A DNA stretch of 6,325 nucleotides from Deltaproteobacteria bacterium (GTDB taxonomy: Bacteria > Desulfobacterota > JADFXK01). Under the pieces are notes generated by a model, which worked only from the letters and a program-made list of their open reading frames with translations, did not search any database and was not told the DNA's origin. Of the stretch, positions 1 through 5,605 are shown piece by piece. The DNA lies in the NCBI GenBank assembly GCA_015233285.1, contig JADFYA010000224.1:1-6325 (forward strand). The letters are read 5' to 3'. The stretch's first letter is position 1; every line of letters begins with the position of its first letter. The translations under genes and the position numbers were made by a program.

Positions 1-1
1 C

Positions 2-88
2 TTGTTGAGGCTCGTATCCGCCGTCTTGATGGAAATAAGCGACGAATGGGAAACTGGGAGAGTTTACTTGACAAATAGCGCACCGTGA
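2..88 (+). CDS. IS256-family (Mutator-type) transposase, C-terminal end only
   Basis: The frame starting at base 2 is open from the window edge to TGA at 86-88 and encodes 28 residues. Its core, RLVSAVLMEISDEWETGRVY, matches my memory of the conserved tail of IS256-family DDE transposases, where a basic-hydrophobic helix is followed by EEW-x-TGR-x-YL just before the stop. The protein would cut and paste the element, but the catalytic DDE domain lies upstream of the window, so activity cannot be judged. A second frame from base 1 to a TAG at 76-78 is also open, but its product resembles nothing I know. I chose frame 2 because of the EW-x-TGR-x-YL signature. Only 28 residues are available, so the assignment is probable rather than certain. 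Confidence 0.68.
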   Translation: MLRLVSAVLMEISDEWETGRVYLTNSAP

Positions 89-100
89 CCCGCTCAAAAG

Positions 101-127
101 AAATTACAGAAAAATACTTGCATTACC
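101..127 (+). repeat. Probable right terminal inverted repeat of the IS256-family element
   Basis: Thirteen bases after the transposase stop begins an A-rich run, then an acttgcattacc end. Read outward-in on the minus strand it starts GGTAATGCAAG and continues TATTTTTCTG. IS256-family ends in related bacteria often have this form, a GGTA-type tip followed by a T-rich tract and CTGTAA. The protein-like minus-strand sequence begins exactly where this ends, which supports the boundary. The partner repeat is outside the window, so this is inferred from form and position. Confidence 0.45.
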
Positions 128-219
128 GCCTCTCGACCCGTATCCCAAAGCTTGTTGTAATAATATTCGCTAAACTTAAACCCATTCACTTCGTAGTATC
201 CATCCCTCAGAATGGCGTT
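128..219 (-). pseudogene. Inverted fragment resembling an Rhs-type toxin C-terminal domain
   Basis: On the minus strand this stretch encodes about 31 residues with strong protein character, including DGYYEVNGFKFSEYYYNKLW followed by DTGRE. The same DNA read forward gives only a hydrophobic, low-complexity stretch with no family resemblance. From memory, VNGFKFSEYYY-x-LW-x-TGR-x-AP occurs in variable C-terminal (toxin) regions of Rhs and other polymorphic toxins. No activity is known to me for it. The fragment is cut at its 3' side by the proposed IS end at 127, where a continuation such as AP-x-L would be expected. On its 5' side it runs into sequence antisense to the Rhs core. It has no start or stop of its own and is surely not functional. 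The family link is recalled, not searched. Confidence 0.42.
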
Positions 220-234
220 ACTTGTTTGGTTAAT

Positions 235-441
235 CGCGCCACCGTCTGGAAATGGGACCATGATCCCTTCGGCAACGGAGCGCCTGCAGGAACATTGACG
301 TATAATCTCCGCTTCCCAGGGCAATACTTTGACTCCGAGACCGGATTGTATTATAATATGGCCCGGGATTATAGCCCGAGTTTGGGTAGGTATGTGCAGA
401 GCGATCCGATTGGGCTGCAGGGCGGGGTGAATACGTATGCG
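235..441 (+). pseudogene. Rhs repeat-associated core domain fragment
   Basis: This stretch encodes about 69 residues of the Rhs repeat-associated core: a VWKWDHDPFGNGAP block, then a YNLRFPGQYFDSETGLYYN block, then RDYSPSLGRYVQSDPIGL and GG-x-NTYA. These are hallmark motifs of the domain that closes the YD-repeat shell and precedes the variable toxin tail in Rhs proteins. An intact Rhs protein usually exceeds a thousand residues; here about 70 remain. The normal continuation after NTYA (a YV-x-x-NP type segment) is missing. The frame instead runs on through 20 unrelated residues to TGA at 502-504. Upstream the homology stops around 229-240. Technically an open frame from ATG at 85 spans the region, but its first 50 residues are antisense to another fragment, so translation of a real product is unlikely. 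It is best read as a truncated relic. Confidence 0.85.
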
Positions 442-474
442 AACAAGTATCGCCGTATCGAGTCTATCTCAAAA

Positions 475-480
475 TATAAT
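475..480 (+). promoter_or_regulatory. Possible -10 box for the DUF1848 gene
   Basis: A perfect TATAAT lies in an AT-rich patch directly upstream of the DUF1848 gene. Transcription would be expected to start near 486-488, giving a very short leader before the start codon at 501. No good -35 box stands 16-18 bases upstream (the sequence there is gccgta or similar) and there is no extended -10. The assignment is therefore weak and could be a chance match in AT-rich debris. Confidence 0.32.
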
Positions 481-487
481 TTATGCC

Positions 488-491
488 GGAG
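488..491 (+). promoter_or_regulatory. Ribosome binding site that decides the DUF1848 start
   Basis: GGAG lies nine bases before ATG at 501. An earlier in-frame ATG at 483 has only A/T-rich sequence before it and no Shine-Dalgarno. It would also lie upstream of the likely transcription start if the TATAAT at 475-480 is used. The family normally begins MIISASRRTDIPAFY, which matches the start at 501. Confidence 0.6.
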
Positions 492-500
492 TCTTGGCTT

Positions 501-1442
501 ATGATCATCAGCGCCAGCCGACGAACGGATATTCCCGCTTTCTATGCCGAATGGTTTCTACACCGGATCAAAGAAGGATACCTGACCGTCCCTAATCCCT
601 TTAATCCAAATCAGATCACCTGTGTTTCTCTGCGCCCGCAGGATGTGGAGGTAATCGTTTTCTGGACCAGGCATCCCCGCCCCATCATACCATACTTAAC
701 CGACCTCAGCCGGAGAGGCTATCGTTTCTACTTCTTATATACCATCCTCCACAATCCCCGGCTCATCGACCCCAAATCTCCCCCACAGCGAGTCGCCGTC
801 GACACCTTGAAGAAGCTGGCGCAAATCATCGGGCCGGACCGCGTCATTTGGAGATATGATCCGATTATCCTGACCACGGTCACCGACCTTGAATTCCATA
901 CCCAGGCGTATGCCCGGCTGGCCCAACAACTTCGGACTCATACCTTCCGGTCGGTCATCAGCACCGTGGATCTCTATGCTAAAGCCAAGAGACGGATTCA
1001 AGACATGACAAAACAAGGAGTGTTCGTCCGATCTTTTGATGAACTGGAACCGGATCGGCTGGGCCGATTCTTTCAGCAATTGGCTCGCCTGGCCCACGAA
1101 AACGGGATGGAGCTGACCAGTTGCGCCGAAAAACTCGACCTCCGGCCATACGGCATCCGGCCCGGTAAATGTATTGACGCCGTCTACATCAAAAAAGTCT
1201 TCGATCTAGATTTAGCCGACAAAAAAGACCCCCACCAGCGCCCCGCGTGCGGCTGCATCCCGAGTCGGGATATCGGGATGTACGACTCTTGCTTGTTCGG
1301 TTGCCGCTACTGCTACGCCACCCGCAGCTTCGATCTGGCTCTCAAGAACTATCGGCAACATCAGCCGCACTCCCCTTCCCTGCTGGGTTGGTCTGAAGTC
1401 GAGAAAAATCAGCAGTTGAATCTGTTCGGCCGAAGACCATAG
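501..1442 (+). CDS. DUF1848 family protein with a radical-SAM-like cysteine cluster
   Basis: Complete gene of 313 residues, which fits the DUF1848 (PF08902) family. It begins with the family signature ISASRRTDIPAFY at residues 3-15. The body has alternating strand/helix blocks that suggest a TIM-barrel-like fold: VEVIVFWTRHP, a YRFYFLYT strand, and GPDRVIWRYDPI. Near the C-terminus is a Cys-rich block: C250 and C252 in ACGC, then C264-x3-C268-x2-C271 followed by YA. Two more cysteines, C208 and C224, lie upstream. The family is known as uncharacterised; its C-terminal cysteines resemble the [4Fe-4S] cluster motif normally found near the N-terminus of radical SAM enzymes. A radical-SAM-like, possibly circularly permuted enzyme is therefore plausible, but the substrate is unknown. 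No signal peptide or membrane segment is visible, so it should be cytoplasmic. The stop of the Rhs relic frame (502-504) overlaps this start; I read this as chance. Neighbours give no functional hint. Family call firm, function open. Confidence 0.9.
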   Translation: MIISASRRTDIPAFYAEWFLHRIKEGYLTVPNPFNPNQITCVSLRPQDVEVIVFWTRHPRPIIPYLTDLSRRGYRFYFLYTILHNPRLIDPKSPPQRVAVDTLKKLAQIIGPDRVIWRYDPIILTTVTDLEFHTQAYARLAQQLRTHTFRSVISTVDLYAKAKRRIQDMTKQGVFVRSFDELEPDRLGRFFQQLARLAHENGMELTSCAEKLDLRPYGIRPGKCIDAVYIKKVFDLDLADKKDPHQRPACGCIPSRDIGMYDSCLFGCRYCYATRSFDLALKNYRQHQPHSPSLLGWSEVEKNQQLNLFGRRP

Positions 1443-1468
1443 CCGGCCGGTTGCCGGTCAATTTCAAT
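1443..1468 (+). terminator. Weak candidate terminator of the DUF1848 gene
   Basis: A short hairpin (CCGGC 1443-1447, loop CGGTT, GCCGG 1453-1457) begins at the stop codon and is followed by tcaatttcaatt, a poor U-tract. A short stem with an interrupted T-run makes this only a possible intrinsic terminator. Rho-dependent ending is just as likely. Confidence 0.22.
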
Positions 1469-1470
1469 TG

Positions 1471-1503
1471 AATAAAAAAGATTCTAGCCTTGCACGGGCT
1501 AGA
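1471..1503 (-). terminator. Intrinsic-terminator-like hairpin facing the minus strand
   Basis: A perfect 7-bp stem (TCTAGCC 1483-1489, GGCTAGA 1497-1503) encloses a 7-base loop. On the minus strand the stem is followed by ATC and then six Ts and ATT (1482 down to 1471), the classic shape of a rho-independent terminator. On the plus strand no T-run follows. It would stop transcripts entering leftward from the polysaccharide operon side. No minus-strand gene is visible to the right within the window, so its role is unclear. Confidence 0.45.
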
Positions 1504-1567
1504 GCACCTATTATATGATGCCGATCTGTCCCCTAACTGATACGACTCGTTGAATTCAGGTTATGAT
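1490..1567 (+). promoter_or_regulatory. Probable promoter region of the polysaccharide operon (boxes uncertain)
   Basis: The operon is preceded by 186 non-coding bases, so a promoter is expected here. Two TATGAT hexamers, each one mismatch from TATAAT, occur at 1514-1519 and 1562-1567. The first has TTGCAC 18 bases upstream (1490-1495), matching only TTG of the -35 consensus and lying in the hairpin loop. The second lacks a convincing -35. I see no RfaH-type ops element (GGCGGTAG) in the leader. The location is plausible, but the individual boxes are weak. Confidence 0.22.
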
Positions 1568-1616
1568 ATTTTATGAAACTGAACCAGTGCCGACGTAGGA
1601 CAATCATTCTCCCCCC

Positions 1617-1621
1617 GGAGG
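1617..1621 (+). promoter_or_regulatory. Strong ribosome binding site of the O-antigen-ligase-like gene
   Basis: GGAGG lies seven bases before ATG at 1629, an ideal spacing. It fixes the start of the large membrane protein. Confidence 0.8.
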
Positions 1622-1628
1622 TTTTTCG

Positions 1629-4559
1629 ATGGACCCCTTGGCTTATCGGCTCATCCAGGTTTGCCTGTTAGGAGCGTTGGTCGTAGTTCCTGCATTTATC
1701 GATATTTATTCCAGCCGCATCTTCGAACCCGACAAGACGGCCGTACTTCGATTCCTGGCCTTGATGATCGTCGCGGCCATAGCTCTGGATCGGTGGCGGA
1801 AACCGGCCCCAGGCAAGATCAAAGGAGCCGGGGTGACCTCACCTACCCCGAATTGGTGGCGCAGGTTGAGCGCTCACCCCCTGGTCATACCGGCCCTGGC
1901 CTACCTGGCTTGCCTGGCCATCTCGACCGGGTTGACCATCTCCCACGGAAGCCGGGGGTGGTTCAGTTACAATATCTCATTTTGGGGCGCTTATGACCGC
2001 TTTCAAGGCACCCTGACCATGCTGGCCGTGAGTGTCTTTTTCTGGGGCGCCCGAATGGTCGTCCGGCCCGGCGGCCGTTTTCTGCCCCTCGTCCGCGGGG
2101 CAATCGTCCTGGCCATAATAACCACGGCCGGCTACGGGATTATCCAACACCTCCAGTTAGATCCCTTCAACTGGGCCGGGGGGGCCGCCCAGCGGGTCGG
2201 GAGCACCTTTGGCAATCCCATTTTTTTCGGCGCTTACCTGGCCATGGTCATCCCGCTGCTGGTGGCGGATATCGTTTACTCCTGGTTGACCACGACTAAC
2301 CGGCGCTATATCTTTTCCGCCCACGCCCTGCTCTCCGCGGCCATCCTGGGAACGGCTGTAGCCGGATTAATTTTTACGAAAAGCCGCGGGCCGCTTTTGG
2401 CTCTCCTGGCCGGGATATTCGTGTCCGGGCTCGCCCTGGCCGGGGTGCTGCAAAAAAAGAAGCTGATCGGCCTGGTGCTGGGTCTGTTTATCCTGATCAT
2501 GACCGCCCTGGCCGTCATCAATGTGGTTCCGTCATTTCAAGAGGATTTCGCCCAGTCGCCTTTGCTGTCCCGGATGACCAAACTCGTCGATCCCAATTAT
2601 GACTGGAATCGGGTGCGGATTTTGATCTGGCGAGGAGTGCTGGCCGCCATGGCTGATCATCCGGCCCGCATCCTGGTCGGGTTCGGCCCGGAGAGCATGA
2701 AATATGTCTCCTTTAACTATTATCAGCCGGAATTGATCCAGTTGGAGGCCGGCCAGGCCCTGCCGGACCGGTCCCATAATGCCGTGTTCGACATCTTTTT
2801 TGAAACCGGGCTGTTGGGGCTGGGGGCTTTCCTATTCTTGATCGGACATTTTTACTATTTCGTGTTTAAATTTCTGGGCCTGGAAATGGAAGAGCGGAAC
2901 CCCCGGGTGTTTGGAACCGTGTTCGGGGCGGGGATTGCGGCCGGCATATTTATCCCGTTGATCATTTGGGGCAACCTGGTCTTCGCCGGAGTCGGGATAG
3001 TGCTGGGTCTCCTGGCCGCGGTATCCGGTTACCTGATCTACTTGGGTTTGACCAGGCCATCGCCCGCCGCCTCCGACCCGGTAGATCTGGAAGCCAAATT
3101 CTGGGTCCTGGTTGCTCTGGCCATGGTGACCAGCCACCTGGTGGAGACAGGAGTCGGGATCAGCGTGATTACGACCAAACTGATGTTTTGGCTGTCCTTG
3201 GGCCTGGTCTCGGCCCTGGCCGGGAATTCGGCCCGTCCCGCCGGGGAGCCTGTCCCCCCGCCCTTGTCGGATGCTCATATGTCTTTGCTGGCCGGGCTGC
3301 CGGCCGGGATGGTTCTGTTCACCCTGGCTATGAGTTTTGGCGACTACTTATGGATACAAGGCCCCCGGAGCTGGGTGATTATACTCTGGGGAGCGTGGAT
3401 CATCCTTATGGGCGGGTGGTATCAATTGATGACCATCCCCGTCGTAGGAAATTCTCGGGGAATTCGGTTGACTCCGGGCCATCTCGGCCGCTTTTTGGTT
3501 GTGGCCCTGACGCCGGTGCTGATCTATGGCCTGGTCCGGGCAGAGCAGCCGGATCAAGACACCATGTGGGCCTTTTACTGCGGAATGTTGGCCGTGGGTC
3601 TCCTGGTCTCGGCCAACATCCTGGCCGGGTGGCGGCACTCAATCAGCACTTTGAATGCGTGGCGGGTCCCGGTCATCGGCCTGGTGGCCTTTATTGTTTT
3701 CCTCATTATCAGCTTTTATCCAGTCAAGGGCGATATCTATTACAAATGGGCTTTAAATGCCGAAACGGCTGGAAACACAAACAAAGCCCTGGTCGAGATG
3801 CAAAAGGCCATGGTCTATTATGACGGTACCGGCAACTACCCCATTGCCCTGTCTCGCTTGTATGTAAAAAAATCCAATGAAACCAGCAATCAACAAACCA
3901 GGGATGAACTTTACGGCCAGGCGTTGAAGGAAGTGGAGGCAGTCACCGATTTTTCTCCCTACAATGTCGATCTCTATCTCTCCTCCGCTCGAATTTACCA
4001 GTTTTGGGCCCAGGTCTCTCCGGATAGGAATAAAAGCCGGGAGCGGTATTTGGCCTCGGCCGATCATTTCCGGAAGGCGTCTCTGGTGGCTAAGGCACCG
4101 TTTATTTACGAAGAATGGGGATATTCCTGCGCCGCTGCCGGGCAGGCCGATCAGGCCCAGGAGTTATACCGGAAGGCGGTCACGTTGAATCCAAAATCAT
4201 ATCGGGCAAATCTGTATTTTGGGGCCCTGCTGCTGGCCAAAGGCAAATCGGCTGAAGCCCTCGAGTGGGGGACCAGGGCGCTGGAATTGGGCCCCCGAGA
4301 ATGGAACTCCCATTTATTGATGGGCGACATTCAATATCAACTGAATCACAAGCCGGAAGCATTACGGGAGTATCAGCAGGCCCAGGTCCTGAGCCCAAAT
4401 GATTTTTGGGTGCTGCGTAAGTTGGTCCTCCTCTACGTGGAGTTAGGACAAAAACCGGAAGCGGTGGATTTGGCCGCCAACGCCGCGGCTCATTTTAAGG
4501 GAGAGCAAAAAGCCTTTTTCGAGTCGGTCATCAAAGATATCCAGGAGGGCCGGAAATAG
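1629..4559 (+). CDS. O-antigen ligase/polymerase-like membrane protein with C-terminal TPR repeats
   Basis: A 976-residue inner-membrane protein of the Wzy_C / O-antigen ligase superfamily (PF04932). Residues 1 to about 415 hold roughly ten hydrophobic segments and the conserved elements. These are KSRGP with R253, the R328/R330-x3-W334 block before a GFGPES loop (G351-E355), and SHNAVFDIFFETGLLG with H383, E392 and G394. In WaaL-type ligases the periplasmic loop carrying such Arg and His residues moves glycan from undecaprenyl diphosphate to an acceptor. Residues 427 to about 697 add several more membrane segments, including a second H503-x2-E506-x-G508-x-G510 motif. From about 702 the protein is soluble and helical, with a TPR at 704-735 and three to four more between 824 and 956 (for example ALEWGTRALELGP). 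Such domains usually bind partner proteins and would probably face the periplasm. The family includes ligases, polymerases and protein O-glycosyltransferases, and the sequence does not decide between them. First gene of the operon; its stop directly abuts the next start. Confidence 0.88.
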   Translation: MDPLAYRLIQVCLLGALVVVPAFIDIYSSRIFEPDKTAVLRFLALMIVAAIALDRWRKPAPGKIKGAGVTSPTPNWWRRLSAHPLVIPALAYLACLAISTGLTISHGSRGWFSYNISFWGAYDRFQGTLTMLAVSVFFWGARMVVRPGGRFLPLVRGAIVLAIITTAGYGIIQHLQLDPFNWAGGAAQRVGSTFGNPIFFGAYLAMVIPLLVADIVYSWLTTTNRRYIFSAHALLSAAILGTAVAGLIFTKSRGPLLALLAGIFVSGLALAGVLQKKKLIGLVLGLFILIMTALAVINVVPSFQEDFAQSPLLSRMTKLVDPNYDWNRVRILIWRGVLAAMADHPARILVGFGPESMKYVSFNYYQPELIQLEAGQALPDRSHNAVFDIFFETGLLGLGAFLFLIGHFYYFVFKFLGLEMEERNPRVFGTVFGAGIAAGIFIPLIIWGNLVFAGVGIVLGLLAAVSGYLIYLGLTRPSPAASDPVDLEAKFWVLVALAMVTSHLVETGVGISVITTKLMFWLSLGLVSALAGNSARPAGEPVPPPLSDAHMSLLAGLPAGMVLFTLAMSFGDYLWIQGPRSWVIILWGAWIILMGGWYQLMTIPVVGNSRGIRLTPGHLGRFLVVALTPVLIYGLVRAEQPDQDTMWAFYCGMLAVGLLVSANILAGWRHSISTLNAWRVPVIGLVAFIVFLIISFYPVKGDIYYKWALNAETAGNTNKALVEMQKAMVYYDGTGNYPIALSRLYVKKSNETSNQQTRDELYGQALKEVEAVTDFSPYNVDLYLSSARIYQFWAQVSPDRNKSRERYLASADHFRKASLVAKAPFIYEEWGYSCAAAGQADQAQELYRKAVTLNPKSYRANLYFGALLLAKGKSAEALEWGTRALELGPREWNSHLLMGDIQYQLNHKPEALREYQQAQVLSPNDFWVLRKLVLLYVELGQKPEAVDLAANAAAHFKGEQKAFFESVIKDIQEGRK
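4543..4548 (+). promoter_or_regulatory. Ribosome binding site inside the end of the ligase-like gene
   Basis: AGGAGG lies in the last codons of the upstream gene, 11 bases before ATG at 4560. The stop TAG (4557-4559) and the ATG are immediately adjacent with no base between them, so translational coupling of the two genes is likely. The slightly long spacing is tolerable and no better start follows closely. Confidence 0.65.
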
Positions 4560-5582
4560 ATGCCCCTGTTCCTTCCCTTGATCCCGGTCATGGTCACAGC
4601 CCTGGCCTTGAGTTTTCTGTCTATCCCGTTCTTACGCTACTTGGGATTCAAGATTAAGCATTTGGATCACCCGGCAGCCCGGAAAATCCATCAAACCCCG
4701 GTCCCGCTGATGGGTGGGGTGGCCATTTTGGGAGCGTCACTTATCTCTCTGATTATTTTTATTGAGCCGTTCTATTTCAAGGAAGGGGCGGGCATCCTGA
4801 TGGGGGCGGTGATAATGGCCGCTCTGGGATTTTGGGACGATTCCAGGGGCCTGTCGGCTCGGACGAAATTACTGGGCCAGGCCGGAGCGGCCCTGGTCTT
4901 GATCTATTCCGGGGTCCGGGTCAACCTGTTTCAATGGGAGGCGGCCAATTTCGCCTTGACCATGCTCTGGGTGGTCGGGGTGACCAATGCCATGAATCTG
5001 ATGGACAACATGGACGGGGTAGCCGGCGGTACGGCGGTCATCTCGGCTTTTTTCTATTTTATGATCGCCTTGTTTAACGGCCAGTACTTGGTCGGGTTGC
5101 TGGGGGCCACGCTGGTGGGTGGGTCCATGGGGTTTTTGATTTACAATTTGCGGCCCGGATATATCTTTCTGGGTGATTGCGGCAGCCTGTTACTGGGGTT
5201 CGTTCTGGCGGCCATGGGCATTAAGCTGCGGTTTCTGGGTTACGACAAAGAGATCACCTGGATGATTCCGGTCCTGGTCATGGGAGTGCCTTTGCTGGAC
5301 ACCGGCCTGGTCATCTGGTCACGGTTGCGCCGGGGGGTCAATCCCCTGACCACACCAGGCAAAGACCACCTGTCCCACCGCCTCCTGCTTCTGGGCCTGG
5401 GCCGGATTGGTGTCCTGGCCGTTATCTATACCGGGAGCATCGTCCTGGGCACGGCCGCCTTCATGATCAAGTCCGCCTCCTACGGGCTGGCTTATGCCGT
5501 CCTGGCCGCGGTGCTGGCCCTGGCCGGACTGGCCGTCATCCTCTTAGAGCGGGTCTATTATGCACATGGCGCCTGTAAATAA
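4560..5582 (+). CDS. WecA/TagO-type undecaprenyl-phosphate sugar-1-phosphate transferase
   Basis: A 340-residue polytopic membrane enzyme of the Glycos_transf_4 family (PF00953), full length for WecA/TagO-type members. These enzymes move a HexNAc-1-phosphate, commonly GlcNAc-1-P, from a UDP-sugar to undecaprenyl phosphate at the cytoplasmic face, the first step of many O-antigen, teichoic-acid and capsule pathways. Motifs in order: D36-HPAARK-x-H44 with P47 and GG52-53; the Mg-binding D93-D94 with K103; N143 to N146-x2-D149-x2-D152-G153; NLRP then GD206-x-GS; D247-T; and DH270-L-S-H273-RL. The last replaces the HIHH motif of E. coli WecA and is common in other members. The MraY-type HHH-x-E signature is absent, so peptidoglycan MraY is unlikely. 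About ten hydrophobic segments are visible. The sugar specificity (GlcNAc, GalNAc, QuiNAc or other) cannot be read. It sits in a polysaccharide operon rather than a cell-wall cluster. I leave the symbol empty because orthology to wecA is unproven. Confidence 0.92.
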   Translation: MPLFLPLIPVMVTALALSFLSIPFLRYLGFKIKHLDHPAARKIHQTPVPLMGGVAILGASLISLIIFIEPFYFKEGAGILMGAVIMAALGFWDDSRGLSARTKLLGQAGAALVLIYSGVRVNLFQWEAANFALTMLWVVGVTNAMNLMDNMDGVAGGTAVISAFFYFMIALFNGQYLVGLLGATLVGGSMGFLIYNLRPGYIFLGDCGSLLLGFVLAAMGIKLRFLGYDKEITWMIPVLVMGVPLLDTGLVIWSRLRRGVNPLTTPGKDHLSHRLLLLGLGRIGVLAVIYTGSIVLGTAAFMIKSASYGLAYAVLAAVLALAGLAVILLERVYYAHGACK

Positions 5583-5605
5583 CATCCAATCCTTAAGGCC
5601 GACCC

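Larger units (their letters stand above)
1..127 (+). mobile_element. Right end of an IS256-family insertion sequence (partial)
   Basis: The window opens inside an insertion sequence. Seen directly: a reading frame at 2-88 whose product resembles the extreme C-terminus of IS256/Mutator-type transposases, then about 40 non-coding bases ending in a stretch that looks like a terminal inverted repeat (about 101-127). At 128 the character of the sequence changes: from there the minus strand reads as a different protein-like stretch. This is the layout expected for the 3' end of an IS256-family element, with the transposase stop shortly before the inverted repeat. The left end lies outside the window, so the full element, its partner repeat and the target duplication cannot be checked. 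The 8 bases after the proposed end (gcctctcg, 128-135) would be one copy of the duplication. The exact boundary could be off by a few bases. Confidence 0.6.

Noticed and set aside
1..78. Open frame from base 1 ending in TAG at 76-78
   Set aside because: The product resembles nothing I know, while the frame starting at base 2 gives an IS256-type transposase tail.
483..500. Earlier in-frame ATG for the DUF1848 gene at 483
   Set aside because: No ribosome binding site precedes it, the added residues are not part of the family, and the start at 501 has GGAG at good spacing and the family's usual N-terminus.
85..504. A continuous 139-codon plus-strand frame across the Rhs fragment, which could be called as one gene
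   Set aside because: Its first 50 residues come from DNA whose minus strand looks coding and from the IS end, and its last 20 residues are unrelated tail. Only residues of about 51-119 belong to a known domain, and there is no Shine-Dalgarno before the ATG at 85.
501..504. ATGA overlap between the end of the Rhs relic frame and the DUF1848 start, suggesting translational coupling
   Set aside because: The upstream frame is a relic without a credible start, so the overlap is most likely chance.
735..1097. A 120-codon minus-strand frame opposite the DUF1848 gene
   Set aside because: It lies fully inside a well-supported gene and has no family resemblance or start signal.
1515..1598. Two tiny frames of about 11-12 codons in the leader of the polysaccharide operon (ATG at 1515 and at 1563), possible leader peptides
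   Set aside because: Neither has a usable Shine-Dalgarno, and there is no codon bias or attenuator structure after them.
1504..1628. Possible RfaH ops/JUMPstart element or a riboswitch in the operon leader
   Set aside because: No GGCGGTAG-like core is present, and I can see no conserved riboswitch motif or well-paired multi-helix fold.
2966..3823. A 285-codon frame inside the ligase gene in another reading frame
   Set aside because: It is rich in G, R, P and D as expected for an out-of-frame shadow of GC-rich DNA, while the real frame here encodes regular membrane helices and the TPR part.
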